Virus record (IMG/VR): IMGVR_UViG_3300047546_000408
Location: 1-35,989 of that record
DNA length: 35,989 bases
Source of the DNA: a virus
Direction: 5' to 3' (one strand)
Notes under the pieces: model-generated
Told to the model about the DNA's origin: nothing
The model's input: only the letters and a program-made list of their open reading frames with translations
Databases searched by the model: none
Shown: positions 16,200-24,040 of the stretch, in pieces
Layout: every line of letters starts with the position of its first letter
Position numbering within the stretch: the stretch's first letter is position 1
Translations under genes and position numbers: made by a program

Positions 16200-16813
16200 C
16201 AGTTCCTCACAGCCAGAAGCGTGAAGTCCTCGATGGCGCGGGTCGGCTGACCTTGCGCGTCGATCTGGGTTGCGGTGCGGAAGTAGCCGCCGCGACCGTT
16301 CTCAGACGGGTCGCCCACAGCCTTGCGCTCCCAGCGCAGCGACTTGTCCTGTTGCTCAGTGATCGGCTCTGCCAGATGCCAGGCCATCATGTACTTCATC
16401 AGCTGAACGAAATACTGCGGCCAGGCGAATTCGCCGACGCTGTACTGATAGTCGATGTACACAGCCGTCAGATTGGTCAGCAGCTGGTCGCCTTGGATCT
16501 CCCAGTCTTTTTGCACTGGAGCTCCAGGGGAAGGGCTGTTATAGACCGCACGCGGGCCTGCAAGCCGGTCGCCTGGCAACTGGTAGGCATACGCCCAGAC
16601 CGATGTTGGCGCGGTCAGCAGGCGGGCAAGCTGAACCTTCTTGGTGTTGAATGACCACGGGTACATGACAAGCGTTGAGTCCCGCGTGTCAGGGTATAGA
16701 CGGTCGCAGGCATTGGACTCGTCAGTGCCATCATTGAAAGACGAAATGGGCGCAGCGCCCAGCAGAATAAGGGCATCTGCACAGATCGAAACACCGGTAT
16801 CGCCTGCAGCCAT
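16199..16813 (-). CDS. Tail tubular protein A (T7 gp11-like adaptor)
   Basis: A 204-residue protein with the tail tubular protein A pattern: SICADALILLGAAPISSFNDGTDESNAC near the N-terminus, YPDTRDSTLVMYPWSFNTKKVQLARL, and the late AWHLAEPITEQQDKSLRWERKA. It forms the adaptor ring between portal and nozzle. Length and order (just before gp12-like) match T7 gp11. Translation is coupled to the gp12-like gene. A hairpin that may end transcription lies 20-50 bases upstream. Confidence 0.9.
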   Translation of the reverse strand: MAAGDTGVSICADALILLGAAPISSFNDGTDESNACDRLYPDTRDSTLVMYPWSFNTKKVQLARLLTAPTSVWAYAYQLPGDRLAGPRAVYNSPSPGAPVQKDWEIQGDQLLTNLTAVYIDYQYSVGEFAWPQYFVQLMKYMMAWHLAEPITEQQDKSLRWERKAVGDPSENGRGGYFRTATQIDAQGQPTRAIEDFTLLAVRN

Positions 16814-16827
16814 TGCAACCTCTTAAT

Positions 16828-16866
16828 GTGAGAAAGGCCAGCCCCCGGTTTCCCAGCGGCTGGCCT
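16828..16866 (-). terminator. Probable intrinsic terminator between capsid block and tail tube genes
   Basis: A perfect 9-bp inverted repeat, AGGCCAGCC (16835-16843) and GGCTGGCCT (16858-16866), with a 14-base loop, followed on the - strand by TTTCTC. The stem is strong but the T-run is short, so read-through is likely. It sits after the capsid gene and its 96-residue companion and before the tail genes, the same place as T7's T-phi. This would lower transcription of tail genes relative to capsid. Confidence 0.55.
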
Positions 16867-16878
16867 CAGTGCCGAATT

Positions 16879-16892
16879 ACCGATTAATCGGT
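16879..16892. repeat. 14-bp perfect palindrome at the end of the 96-residue gene
   Basis: ACCGATTAATCGGT is self-complementary and contains the gene's TAA stop codon. It lies 13 bases upstream (- strand sense) of the terminator-like hairpin. It may be part of an mRNA 3'-end structure or chance. Confidence 0.4.
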
Positions 16893-17174
16893 GTTCGTGC
16901 CAGTGTTGACTGCCTGTGCATCAGCAACGTCAACCACGCCAGCAGCGGAGATCGACAGCACGACATGGAAGCCAGCCGTGGACACGGAGCCCGAGCTGGT
17001 GGTCACGCGGTAGATCAGATCGCCAACTTTCAGGATCGAAGCGATGCTGTTGAAATAACCGCTGGTATCAACCGTAGCGGCGGCATCAGTGGTGGTGTAA
17101 GTCCACATTTGCGGGGCATTGCCCGCTTTGGACTGACCACCTGCGGCGTTCAAGCCAGCTGCATCAAAAGCCAT
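16884..17174 (-). CDS. Capsid-adjacent small structural protein
   Basis: A 96-residue beta-rich protein (PQMWTYTTTDAAATVDTSGYFNS, then LKVGDLIYRVTT). It resembles small proteins often encoded just after the major capsid gene in aquatic podoviruses (pattern: W.Y.t.D..a.v.t.GYF......L.vGD.i). A strong ribosome site (GGGAGGG, 6 bases before ATG) and its place between capsid and terminator suggest high expression, consistent with a head decoration or other abundant virion protein. The function is inferred. Confidence 0.75.
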   Translation of the reverse strand: MAFDAAGLNAAGGQSKAGNAPQMWTYTTTDAAATVDTSGYFNSIASILKVGDLIYRVTTSSGSVSTAGFHVVLSISAAGVVDVADAQAVNTGTNTD

Positions 17175-17190
17175 GATTCAGCCCTCCCTA

Positions 17191-18045
17191 TTAAGCTGCA
17201 GCCGCAGTGTCGCGGGCAGTGATCTTGACGATACCCTCGGCATCGATAGCAACCGAACCAGCCGAGAACAGAGCATTGACCAGCCAGCTCGTTTTCTCAG
17301 GGATGTAGTTGATCTCAGTCTTGGGTGCGATGCCTTCTGCGTAGCCGATAGCGTCGCGGTGGAAGGCGTACAGGGTGCGGTCAGACGAGCCGTCGATGGG
17401 CAGGCCACCTTCTGAGCGATCGCCCAAGATGTGGAACTGGAAGCCCATGAAAGTCGAGATTTCGCCCTGAACCAGCGCCTTGACGGTGTTGAAGTCAGAG
17501 CTGGTCACAGAAGTCTGCTCAAGCATCGCAGCCAACGAGTTGGCGTGGATGATGATGTGGCGACCCTCGGAAGGCACGTTCTTGGCGTTCAGGATCTTCG
17601 CAGCCTCGCGCAGCTTCGAGATGTTCATATTGGTGTTTGCGCCACCAATAGAGTTGGCCACGGTGCCGGTGCCAGAAGCGGCAGCCAGCGCGTCGAGAAT
17701 CAGCTGATCCTGACGGCGACCGATAGCAGCGCCGACCACTTGGGCGAGCTCAGAGCGCTCGTCAAAGTTGACCTTTGCCTGCGAGAAGATGTCCGAATAC
17801 TCGGCGGCGTTCCAGTCCGACATCGTGCAGGTCACGGTCGAGAAGCCGACGTTCATCGGGGTTACATCGGTCTGGGTAACGCGAGCAGTTGCCACGCCGC
17901 GACCGACTTTCGGGAATTTTACTTGGGAGCCTTCGACACCACGACGCTGACGCACAGCGCCCACCAGCATTGCTTTGCCCTGGTAAGCCTGTTTGACTTC
18001 AGCATCGAACAGCGTCACAAAGGCGTTCGAGAGAGAAACGCTCAT
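17191..18045 (-). CDS. Major capsid protein
   Basis: A 284-residue protein from ATG 18045, which has GAGG 8 bases upstream. An open frame extends 35 codons further up but lacks a good start and covers leader sequence. The sequence MSVSLSNAFVTLFDAEVKQAYQGK and later KVNFDERSELAQVVGAAIGRRQDQLILDAL, IIIHANSLAAML and LVNALFSAGSVAIDAEGIVKI fit HK97-fold podovirus capsid proteins. It follows the scaffold gene, but a terminator and a fresh promoter lie between the two, which would let capsid be made in excess. No maturation protease is seen. Confidence 0.9.
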   Translation of the reverse strand: MSVSLSNAFVTLFDAEVKQAYQGKAMLVGAVRQRRGVEGSQVKFPKVGRGVATARVTQTDVTPMNVGFSTVTCTMSDWNAAEYSDIFSQAKVNFDERSELAQVVGAAIGRRQDQLILDALAAASGTGTVANSIGGANTNMNISKLREAAKILNAKNVPSEGRHIIIHANSLAAMLEQTSVTSSDFNTVKALVQGEISTFMGFQFHILGDRSEGGLPIDGSSDRTLYAFHRDAIGYAEGIAPKTEINYIPEKTSWLVNALFSAGSVAIDAEGIVKITARDTAAAA

Positions 18046-18186
18046 TTGTATACCTCGTTCGGTTAAGTAGTCAGGGGTTTGCGCGTCGGTGAGCCGGGTA
18101 TCCGGGCCTTGCTTGCTGCTTACGGCAGCCAATCGGTGGTGTCTCGCCACAGGTCAGGGCCGGTCGCCCGGTATGCCTTGCGGCTG

Positions 18187-18214
18187 ATTGTATTGTCGCG
18201 TGAACTATTTGCAA
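18187..18214 (-). promoter_or_regulatory. Sigma70-type promoter for the capsid gene
   Basis: On the - strand, TTGCAA (-35, 18209-18214), a 16-base spacer and TACAAT (-10, 18187-18192). Transcription would start near 18180, leaving a leader of about 135 bases before the capsid ATG. It lies just downstream of a strong terminator, so the capsid gene would need it. The leader contains short GC-rich stems (for example CCGG-GCGA-CCGG) that could stabilise the mRNA. No phage RNA polymerase or phage-specific promoter repeats were found. Confidence 0.6.
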
Positions 18215-18236
18215 CACGTCCGATTGGCAAATGGAC

Positions 18237-18268
18237 AAAAAAAGCCCCGCCGGGGGAGAGGGCGGGGC
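18237..18268 (-). terminator. Strong intrinsic terminator after the scaffold gene
   Basis: On the - strand GCCCCGCC (18268-18261), a 9-base loop and GGCGGGGC (18251-18244), followed by seven T (18243-18237). This is a textbook rho-independent terminator. It ends the transcript that carries terminase, connector and scaffold, 35 bases after the scaffold stop. Confidence 0.9.
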
Positions 18269-18302
18269 AAAGAGGCGACAATGGCAAGTCGCCTGCGAGA
18301 GA

Positions 18303-19094
18303 TCAGTCCTTGACCACCTGGGCAAACATCTTTTCCACCTTCTGGCGGTATGCCGGGTCGGTCTTGTATTTCGGATCAGCCACCATCGCATAGAGCTCGT
18401 CCTTGGTCGGTACGCCATCCAGCGGGGCAGTTTCAATTGGCATCCGGCCTTCGTACATCTCGCGCAGCTTGGCCAGCATCGTGATGCCTCGAGCCGTACC
18501 CGCCATGATCTTGAACTCGTCCCAGTCCTCCTGACCCCAGGTTCCCTTGGCGATCAAGCCTCGAGCCCAGTCAGCCATGCCGTTGACCATTGCGCCACCA
18601 TTGGGGCCGAGCTTCTTCATCTCGGCAGCAGCGTCCACAGTCTCGCCGCCGACCAGTTCCTTGGCCTTTTCTTGCAGCTGGCGGGACAGGTCATCGAACT
18701 GAGCTTGCGAAAGCCCGTTTTCCTTTGCCCAGCCGACCAGCGTCTGAGCCATCGGGTTCTCGGTAGCGTTCTCGCCAAACGAGCTCACGTCATAGTTGCC
18801 GTCCTCTGGTGCCTTGTGCTTGCCCTGGCTGATCTGCTTGCGCAGGTCTGCCCAGCTTTTGGACATCGCCTCAAGGTTGGCTTCGCCTTTCTCGGCGTTC
18901 CAGAAGTTGTCAGGCAAGTAATCCGGCTTGGTCTTTGGTGCGCCGGTATCGGATGCAGAACCAGCCGGGTTCTCCGGTGTCTTGTGGTCGATGGCGACCG
19001 CATCCTTGGTTTCCGTATTGGTATCGTCTTGCAGGTTCACGTTGTCGAGTAGGCCAGTGCCAGCACTGGGCTCGACGGCGGTGTCTGTAGTCAT
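18303..19094 (-). CDS. Capsid scaffolding protein
   Basis: A 263-residue acidic, helical protein with a disordered Thr/Asp-rich N-terminus, PDYLPDNFWNAEKGEANLEAMSKSWADLRKQI (residues ~57-88), a central coil (LSQAQFDDLSRQLQEKAKELV) and a C-terminal helical part (LYAMVADPKYKTDPAYRQKVEKMFAQV). PE.F.....G..n.e.la.s...L is the standard scaffold signature of T7-type phages, and it lies between connector and capsid as expected. A good ribosome site AAAGGA precedes ATG 19094, inside the end of the HNH gene. Confidence 0.9.
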   Translation of the reverse strand: MTTDTAVEPSAGTGLLDNVNLQDDTNTETKDAVAIDHKTPENPAGSASDTGAPKTKPDYLPDNFWNAEKGEANLEAMSKSWADLRKQISQGKHKAPEDGNYDVSSFGENATENPMAQTLVGWAKENGLSQAQFDDLSRQLQEKAKELVGGETVDAAAEMKKLGPNGGAMVNGMADWARGLIAKGTWGQEDWDEFKIMAGTARGITMLAKLREMYEGRMPIETAPLDGVPTKDELYAMVADPKYKTDPAYRQKVEKMFAQVVKD

Positions 19095-19103
19095 AGGTTC
19101 CTT

Positions 19104-19691
19104 TCAAATTAGAAAAGTGTTCTTGCTGCTTTTAGCAAGATTGTCCTTCGCCCAGATGGGTCGAAGATTTGTGTAGTGAAAGAGCTTTATCAATTCACTC
19201 TCATCACCAGCAGACGAGCACGGAACAATGTGGTCAACATGCCAACTTCCGCTGTTATCCCATGTCATTCCAGGTAAAAATTGCTTCTCAATATGCGCTT
19301 TGAACTCAAGGATGTCGCAGCCAAGCATTTTCATTGTTCGGCTGTTTTTTTTCACGCCTTTTGCTTGGAGTGCTTCGCGCACCCTTACGCCAAGCCGATT
19401 ACGCATCGCATATAGCGGGTCTGATTGCCGACGCATTTTTGAGTACGCAGCAGATTGAAAAATAATCTTTTCCCTATTTTTCTCCCTGTACTCTCTGGCT
19501 TTCTGCAATCGTTTTTCTTTGTGCTTCCTGTATTGCTCTTTGTTTTTTTCTAGAGCTCGCTGCTTGTCGCATTGCAAGCACTGTCGATTTCCTACGCGGC
19601 GCAAAGACAAATGACCGTTAACGCATTCAATACCGTTGAAGTAATGAGTTAACCCATTAGCACGCGCATCGGCGTAAGAAATCACATTCAC
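19104..19691 (-). CDS. HNH endonuclease (probable homing nuclease) inserted before scaffold
   Basis: A 195-residue protein with an N-terminal Cys/His cluster (C23, H27, C38-x2-C41), a very basic helical middle, and a C-terminal HNH core, WHVDHIVPCSSAG then FHYTNLRPIWAKDNLAKS (residues ~150-190), with DH and N as metal/catalytic residues. It starts with GTG at 19691 overlapping the previous stop and ends 9 bases before scaffold. It interrupts an otherwise standard connector-to-scaffold order, and its AT-richer sequence (AAAAA/TTTTT runs) differs from neighbours, both typical of a recently acquired free-standing homing gene. Confidence 0.88.
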   Translation of the reverse strand: MNVISYADARANGLTHYFNGIECVNGHLSLRRVGNRQCLQCDKQRALEKNKEQYRKHKEKRLQKAREYREKNREKIIFQSAAYSKMRRQSDPLYAMRNRLGVRVREALQAKGVKKNSRTMKMLGCDILEFKAHIEKQFLPGMTWDNSGSWHVDHIVPCSSAGDESELIKLFHYTNLRPIWAKDNLAKSSKNTFLI

Positions 19692-19951
19692 AAATTACGA
19701 GCCTGCTGTATCCGCGCCATTAAATCCCGCACGACGTTTCTTTGCCCTTCGGCAAAGTACGCGTGCGAGGGGTCAGTGCCCGGCACGGCGACAGGCACGT
19801 CCACATACATTTCCTGCAGCCACTTCAGCAGCGCCAGTCCATCCTCGGTGCCGAGTACGCGCAGGCAGAGCCTTGCCAGGTCATCGCGCTGCTGGGTAGC
19901 AGCACGGATGTCTGGCGACTCATCTAATGCTTCCAAGTCCTCCCAGCTCAT
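19688..19951 (-). CDS. Bbp19-like small phage protein
   Basis: An 87-residue protein. LARLCLRVLGTEDGLALLKWLQEMY, then DPSHAYFAEGQRNVVRDLMARIQQA, matches the pattern of Bbp19-type proteins (F..vfgt.dG..vL..L ... D...t.f.eG.r.vv..i...) found between portal and scaffold/capsid in many podoviruses. Function unknown. The start overlaps the end of the 108-residue gene (ATGA). Confidence 0.75.
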   Translation of the reverse strand: MSWEDLEALDESPDIRAATQQRDDLARLCLRVLGTEDGLALLKWLQEMYVDVPVAVPGTDPSHAYFAEGQRNVVRDLMARIQQARNL

Positions 19952-20274
19952 CGCGGCAACTCGGCAAGCGGTTCATTCGGGTCGGCAAACGGTGACTTGC
20001 CATCCTTCATCCGCATGACCGCGTGCTCGACGGCTTTGTCGATAATTGTTGACGGCATCTTGCTCATGAAGGTTTTGGACTTCGGATCGTTGCGCAGAAG
20101 GTAGTCCATCTCTGGCTTGGTCAGCGTCGGAACGATCAGCGGCACTTGGGTTTCCTTGCCGTTCAGACCAACGCCAATGCTGATCTCGGTCATGACATTG
20201 CCGTCTGGGCGCTTAATCACGCCAAAGTAACCGCTGCCTTTCTTTGTGCCGTCTGCACGATTTCCAAAATCCAT
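19948..20274 (-). CDS. Conserved phage head-region protein, unknown function
   Basis: A 108-residue protein from ATG 20274 (TGATG overlap with the connector stop; AAGGAG 8 bases upstream). A GTG three bases further up is in frame but less well placed. The sequence GSGYFGVIKRPDGNVMTEISIGVGLNGKETQVPLIVPTLT resembles a domain often found in phage and phage-satellite proteins (G..G.i...dG..mTE.Sv.v...g.e..iP.lvPtLt). It is followed by a helical part. Probably a minor virion or assembly protein. Confidence 0.7.
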   Translation of the reverse strand: MDFGNRADGTKKGSGYFGVIKRPDGNVMTEISIGVGLNGKETQVPLIVPTLTKPEMDYLLRNDPKSKTFMSKMPSTIIDKAVEHAVMRMKDGKSPFADPNEPLAELPR

Positions 20275-21872
20275 CACATCGCTCCTTCAGGTTGCGGCGG
20301 CTGACCAGCCTGCATCATCTGAGCCTGCGCCATCGCAGCCATTGCCTGCTGCTGCTGGGCTTCTTCCTTGATGACAGCGCGTTCCTCAGCGGTGTTGCGC
20401 ACCATTGCCGGGACACCCAGCTTGTCGCCGACGTAATCGACAGCAACCTCGTTCTTGAGCGCCACCTGACCATCTGAGCCAAACGCGCCAGACTGCATCA
20501 GCTGTTGGTATTGGATAATCGCGTTGACTTCTTCCATGTTCTGCGCCATCGCCAACGGTGCGACCGGCACCACCTTGACCTCGAGGCCGTTGACGCGCAG
20601 AGGCAGCTGGATCAGACCGCGCTCGTCCATGACCTCAAGGATCTTGGCCACTAGCGGGATCATCGTTTCGTTAATCAGGCGACCGAATGCAGAGCCAAGG
20701 TTTTGCGAGAGCTCCTTCATGCGCTCGACAATCTCGGTGGCCGACCGTGCCGACATGTTCTCTGGCGGCAGGGACTCGTCCAGCAGGATGCGCTTGATGT
20801 TGCTGCGCAGGTCGTTGATGACCAGCTGGCTGACGTTGAAGTCGCCGGAGCGGGGCAGGGCTTGCAGTGCTGGGCCTTGCGGGCCACCGTTGCGAGCCAC
20901 AGGGATGATCGCGCCAGGAATGATCTTGACGGTGTTCGGGTTCAGCACGCCATCGTCGGCAGCCGTGTACACACCAGCGACCGCAATGCTGGCGTTCTTC
21001 AGCAGGAGCTCAATGGTTTTGTTCAGCGTCTTGATGTCGGGCAGGGCGGTCATCAGCGGGCCGCGACCATAGATCTCGCCTGCGACCTTCATGTACCGCG
21101 AGATCACCCAGGGCGATGACTTGCGGCGGCGGTAGACCAGTTCCTCTTTGCCTTCCTTCCAGATGACGTGATAGCAGTAGTCGCCGCGGCCAGCGTCGTA
21201 GATGGTCGCTTCCAGCAGCTCAATTTCCTCTGCGGGTTTCTGCTCAATGCGGCGCTTAAGGTTAGGCGACAGCTTAACATCAGGCCACTGACGCTCGATG
21301 CTCTCTCCCTTCAGACGCATCCGGCGATAGACGTTATCGACTTGACCGTTTGCGCCTTCCTCGTAGCTGACCAGGAACAGCGGCACCGGCACAAAGTTGA
21401 TCGGCGACACATCGTCACCCGGCTGCACCATCATGCAGGCAGTACCGACCGCCAGATCCAGCAGGAATTCACCGATGGCGATGTCGAAGTTGGACTGCTT
21501 CAGCACGTCAAACATCTTGTCACCATAGGTGTCCAAGATCTGCTGCAGCATCGTTTTTTTCTCAAACGGGATGGTCGGGCCAGCCTCGAGCCGCGACCAC
21601 TTGCGCTGCGGAGGGAACACCACTGATTGCAGACGGTTAGCAAACCGCTGGGTCGAGTTGATGGCAGTCGAGTCAAAGACGCGCTGCATCTTCTTGCTGC
21701 CGGTCGCGCCACCTTCCCAGACTCCATACAGCTGACGCTGGGGCAGGGCGAACTCATACGCGTCCTGATACAGCTGCTGAAACTCGTCCTTCTTTGTCTG
21801 CGCTGCAGCTTGGCGCTTGATGATCTCCTCAACCTTCAGACGCTTGCCGCCAAGCGGTGTCTTGTATTCCAT
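20274..21872 (-). CDS. Head-to-tail connecting (portal) protein
   Basis: 532 residues from ATG 21872, which has AGGA 8 bases upstream. An ATG at 21881 adds three residues but has no spacing to the ribosome site. Family features include KDEFQQLYQDAYEFALPQRQ, STAINSTQRFANRLQSVVFPPQRKW, GRGPLMTALPDIKTLNKT and the late NMSARSATEIVERMKELSQNLGSAFGRL. It matches the bacteriophage head-to-tail connecting protein family (T7 gp8 group, ~530 residues). It forms the dodecameric portal through which DNA is packaged and ejected. The C-terminus is Gln/Ala/Met-rich. Confidence 0.95.
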   Translation of the reverse strand: MEYKTPLGGKRLKVEEIIKRQAAAQTKKDEFQQLYQDAYEFALPQRQLYGVWEGGATGSKKMQRVFDSTAINSTQRFANRLQSVVFPPQRKWSRLEAGPTIPFEKKTMLQQILDTYGDKMFDVLKQSNFDIAIGEFLLDLAVGTACMMVQPGDDVSPINFVPVPLFLVSYEEGANGQVDNVYRRMRLKGESIERQWPDVKLSPNLKRRIEQKPAEEIELLEATIYDAGRGDYCYHVIWKEGKEELVYRRRKSSPWVISRYMKVAGEIYGRGPLMTALPDIKTLNKTIELLLKNASIAVAGVYTAADDGVLNPNTVKIIPGAIIPVARNGGPQGPALQALPRSGDFNVSQLVINDLRSNIKRILLDESLPPENMSARSATEIVERMKELSQNLGSAFGRLINETMIPLVAKILEVMDERGLIQLPLRVNGLEVKVVPVAPLAMAQNMEEVNAIIQYQQLMQSGAFGSDGQVALKNEVAVDYVGDKLGVPAMVRNTAEERAVIKEEAQQQQAMAAMAQAQMMQAGQPPQPEGAM

Positions 21873-21873
21873 C

Positions 21874-22296
21874 TCAGTCATCCTTTTCTAGCCTGGCGTT
21901 CTTGTTCGCGTCAGTGATGGGGCCGCCTGGTTCCCATGTGTTGCACGTTCTGCTTGCCGTGCATGGGATTTCCCATTCATCGCAATAACCGCCAGATTCG
22001 CCTGTATCGACCCAGCTTGGATCAACCTCGGGAGGCGTTACCTGTTCGTACTTTTTCATGCAGTCATCGATGAATTTCGTTTTCCAGTAATGACCGCAAT
22101 TGCTGCAAAGCATCTCTCTGGCAGCAGACTCGCTGACATTCCACACCATCGACTTCTTGAGCCAGAAGATCACCTCTGGAGCACGCGGATTCGGCGGGCC
22201 AAGCTCTGCTTTGACGATGCAGATTCTGTGGTTCTTGATACTCAGCGCTTTGTTCTTAAGCGACGGAGGAACCACCTTTTCGCCTTCGTATTCCAT
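21874..22296 (-). CDS. Cys-rich small protein upstream of the portal
   Basis: A 140-residue protein from ATG 22296 (TGATG overlap with the previous stop; AAAGG 7 bases upstream). The C-terminal half carries CSNCGHYWKTKFIDDC and later GGYCDEWEIPCTASRTCNTW, at least seven Cys that could bind one or two zinc ions or an iron-sulfur cluster. Similar Cys-rich proteins occur next to portal genes in aquatic podoviruses. Role unknown; possibly DNA- or protein-binding in head assembly. The tail overlaps the portal start. Confidence 0.72.
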   Translation of the reverse strand: MEYEGEKVVPPSLKNKALSIKNHRICIVKAELGPPNPRAPEVIFWLKKSMVWNVSESAAREMLCSNCGHYWKTKFIDDCMKKYEQVTPPEVDPSWVDTGESGGYCDEWEIPCTASRTCNTWEPGGPITDANKNARLEKDD

Positions 22297-22460
22297 CACG
22301 CCGCCTTTGATTCGCTCATCAGTCCACGCTTGCGCTTGGCACGATCCTGCTCCGACAGCGCGATGGCAATTGCCTGATCCTTGCTCGTTACCTTCTGGCC
22401 TGAGCTCGACTTCAGCTTGCCTTCCTTGTACTCACCCATCACTTTCTTTACTTTGTCCAT
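22296..22460 (-). CDS. DUF6496-like small basic protein
   Basis: A 54-residue basic protein (MDKVKKVMGEYKEGKLKSSSG, then KVTSKDQAIAIALSEQDRAKRKR). The pattern VM.E.k.G.LkSgSG.kVt.r.QAiAIALSE is widespread in phages and in some bacterial proteins, of unknown function. The length, close coupling on both sides (stop of the 216-residue gene overlaps its start; its stop overlaps the Cys-rich gene start) and pattern support it. ATG 22460 fits the AAGGA site better than ATG 22463. Confidence 0.8.
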   Translation of the reverse strand: MDKVKKVMGEYKEGKLKSSSGQKVTSKDQAIAIALSEQDRAKRKRGLMSESKAA

Positions 22461-23110
22461 CATGCGTCCTTCATTAACGGTCTTGATGTTCTGCGCGATA
22501 CAGCGGCCAGTCGCGCACCTTTGCGCTCGCCAACTTCGCGCTGATAGCCTGTTTGCAGCTGCTGCTTCTGTTGCTCAAATTTTCCTGTGTCGAATTCAGG
22601 AAGCTGCGGAGCCGTTGGAGCAGATGGCGCTTCAGGAGCTTTTTCGTTGAACTTTGGAACAGATTTTGTTGTTACCTTATAAAAGGTATTTCCGTCCTGC
22701 TCATATCCTTGAGATCGCAAATCATCTATTGCGCTTGATGGCATTTGTCCAACTTTGCCGGTGCTCAAATTTTTTATCTGCCATGCTGCTGGAGATCCAC
22801 CAACTATTTGCAAGACAGCTTTTCTTTCTTCTGGGTTTGCTTCGTAGTCGGATAATGACTTATTGAAATTATCAAGACGCTGCCTATATGCAGCTGCTGC
22901 AGATTCGTACTGAGGCATTTGCACTTCTTTGTATTGCTTAACGGCAGCCTCATAGGGAGCCATTAGCTCATCGCGCTGCTTCTGATACGCAGCGTATTCA
23001 GACTCGTACTGACCAGTCATCGCCTCAATGTTTTGCTTGTACTGTTCTGCAATGCGAGTCAGGTCAGACTGCTTACGCAGCATCATGCGTTTCTGATATG
23101 CGGTCGCCAT
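22460..23110 (-). CDS. Coiled-coil structural protein, unknown function
   Basis: A 216-residue protein. Residues 1-95 form a Tyr/Gln/Glu-rich helix (QYESEYAAYQKQRDELMAPYEAAVKQY). A short globular middle follows (AWQIKNLSTGKVGQMPSSAIDDLRSQGYEQDGNTFYKV), then a Pro/Ala-rich linker and a Q-rich basic tail ending with KGARLAAVSRRTSRPLMKDA. Composition resembles internal virion or tail-associated proteins. It starts in a TAATG overlap with the 149-residue gene, suggesting the two work together. Confidence 0.65.
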   Translation of the reverse strand: MATAYQKRMMLRKQSDLTRIAEQYKQNIEAMTGQYESEYAAYQKQRDELMAPYEAAVKQYKEVQMPQYESAAAAYRQRLDNFNKSLSDYEANPEERKAVLQIVGGSPAAWQIKNLSTGKVGQMPSSAIDDLRSQGYEQDGNTFYKVTTKSVPKFNEKAPEAPSAPTAPQLPEFDTGKFEQQKQQLQTGYQREVGERKGARLAAVSRRTSRPLMKDA

Positions 23111-23559
23111 TACTGCATCCTCATGCCAGTGCCAAGGGTTGTGGCCTCAACGCCGAGCTCAGGGGTCATGCGCTCCTGAGACAGCAGCGATCTGCGACCA
23201 CCTCGAGTGCGAGCCCTGAGTGCAGATGCTTCCTGCTGTGCAGCCTTGCGACGCTCCTCATCAGCAGCGGCTTGAACCTCAGCTGCTTTCTGCTCCATTG
23301 CCAGCTTGTTCTCTTTGTACTGCAGCTGCTGCGCGTCAAACTGCTGACGAGCCAGATCGGACTGCTGCTGCAGCGACGTGCTCTGCTTTTGGTACTCTGC
23401 CGTTTGACGGGCGACCTCAGCACGCATTGCCTCTGCGTCAGCCTTCTGCTGTTGCAGGGCGCGGCTTTGCTGGCGCTCTGCGTCCTGTCTTGCTTTGCGC
23501 CCCTCATAAGCGCTGTATGCGGTTGTGGCAACTATTGCCGCTGCTACCCATCCAGCCAT
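23110..23559 (-). CDS. Virion-associated helical protein with hydrophobic N-terminus
   Basis: A 149-residue protein. Residues 2-17 are hydrophobic (AGWVAAAIVATTAYSA), then a long Gln/Ala/Lys coiled coil, then ASALRARTRGGRRSLLSQ near 114-131, which resembles the basic GR.S.L motif of podovirus internal/ejection proteins. GGAG 8 bases before ATG 23559. It overlaps the 153-residue gene by 16 bases. Probably a minor internal protein; function inferred only from motif and layout. Confidence 0.65.
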   Translation of the reverse strand: MAGWVAAAIVATTAYSAYEGRKARQDAERQQSRALQQQKADAEAMRAEVARQTAEYQKQSTSLQQQSDLARQQFDAQQLQYKENKLAMEQKAAEVQAAADEERRKAAQQEASALRARTRGGRRSLLSQERMTPELGVEATTLGTGMRMQ

Positions 23560-24005
23560 TTCACTTCTCCTTTCTGGCTATCACCTAATCCGCACTCAGG
23601 CACCTCGTACAGACGCGCCTCGAGCTCATCAATGTTTCGGCAGTTGTCTGGGTTTTCGTATATGTCAGTCCAGACAACCTTTTCCTCGTACACCCTGCCA
23701 GCACGCTGAAAGCCAGCAGGCGCATCAAACTCGCACGGTGCGATCAGCACCTTGATGCCATCATCCGTGTTGACTGCGATCACCCCAGCCTCAAGCCGCA
23801 CCCGGTACGCGGTTTTGTGCGCAGCTCCGGTCAGCACCGTGAACGGCGGGACGATGATCGTTCGCTCATAGATCCCAGGCAGGAACTTGTGCAGCGTCAC
23901 GATCTCGGCCTGCGGCATTTCCAGTAAAGCGTTCTGCAGCTTGACCACCTCCTGGCGCATGAGCTCAGAAGGCACCTTGCCCTCAAAGATGGTCAAGTCA
24001 TCCAT
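23544..24005 (-). CDS. Conserved phage protein, compact beta-rich domain
   Basis: A 153-residue protein. The N-terminal helix (PSELMRQEVVKLQNALLEMPQAEI) is followed by VTLHKFLPGIYERTIIVPPFTVLTGAAHKTAYRVRLEAGVIAVN and IAPCEFDAPAGFQRAGRVYEEKVVWTDIY. The PG.Y.R....PpftvltG..Hkt...v.l.G.i.v pattern looks like a cupin-type barrel seen in phage proteins near terminase genes. No ribosome site lies before ATG 24005, but a promoter ends about 8 bases upstream (see promoter entry), so it may be translated from a leaderless mRNA. Confidence 0.7.
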   Translation of the reverse strand: MDDLTIFEGKVPSELMRQEVVKLQNALLEMPQAEIVTLHKFLPGIYERTIIVPPFTVLTGAAHKTAYRVRLEAGVIAVNTDDGIKVLIAPCEFDAPAGFQRAGRVYEEKVVWTDIYENPDNCRNIDELEARLYEVPECGLGDSQKGEVKWLDG

Positions 24006-24012
24006 GCAAAAG

Positions 24013-24040
24013 ATTCTATTGAAGTCTGGACATGCATCAA
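24013..24040 (-). promoter_or_regulatory. Possible promoter after terminase, giving a near-leaderless mRNA
   Basis: On the - strand TTGATG (-35, 24035-24040), 16 bases, TAGAAT (-10, 24013-24018). The expected start point is within a few bases of ATG 24005. The gap has no ribosome site, which fits leaderless expression, but the match to consensus is moderate. Confidence 0.4.

Noticed and set aside
17191-18150. 319-residue version of the capsid protein
   Set aside because: The extra 35 residues lack a ribosome site and lie in the leader after a promoter; ATG 18045 has GAGG at the right distance.
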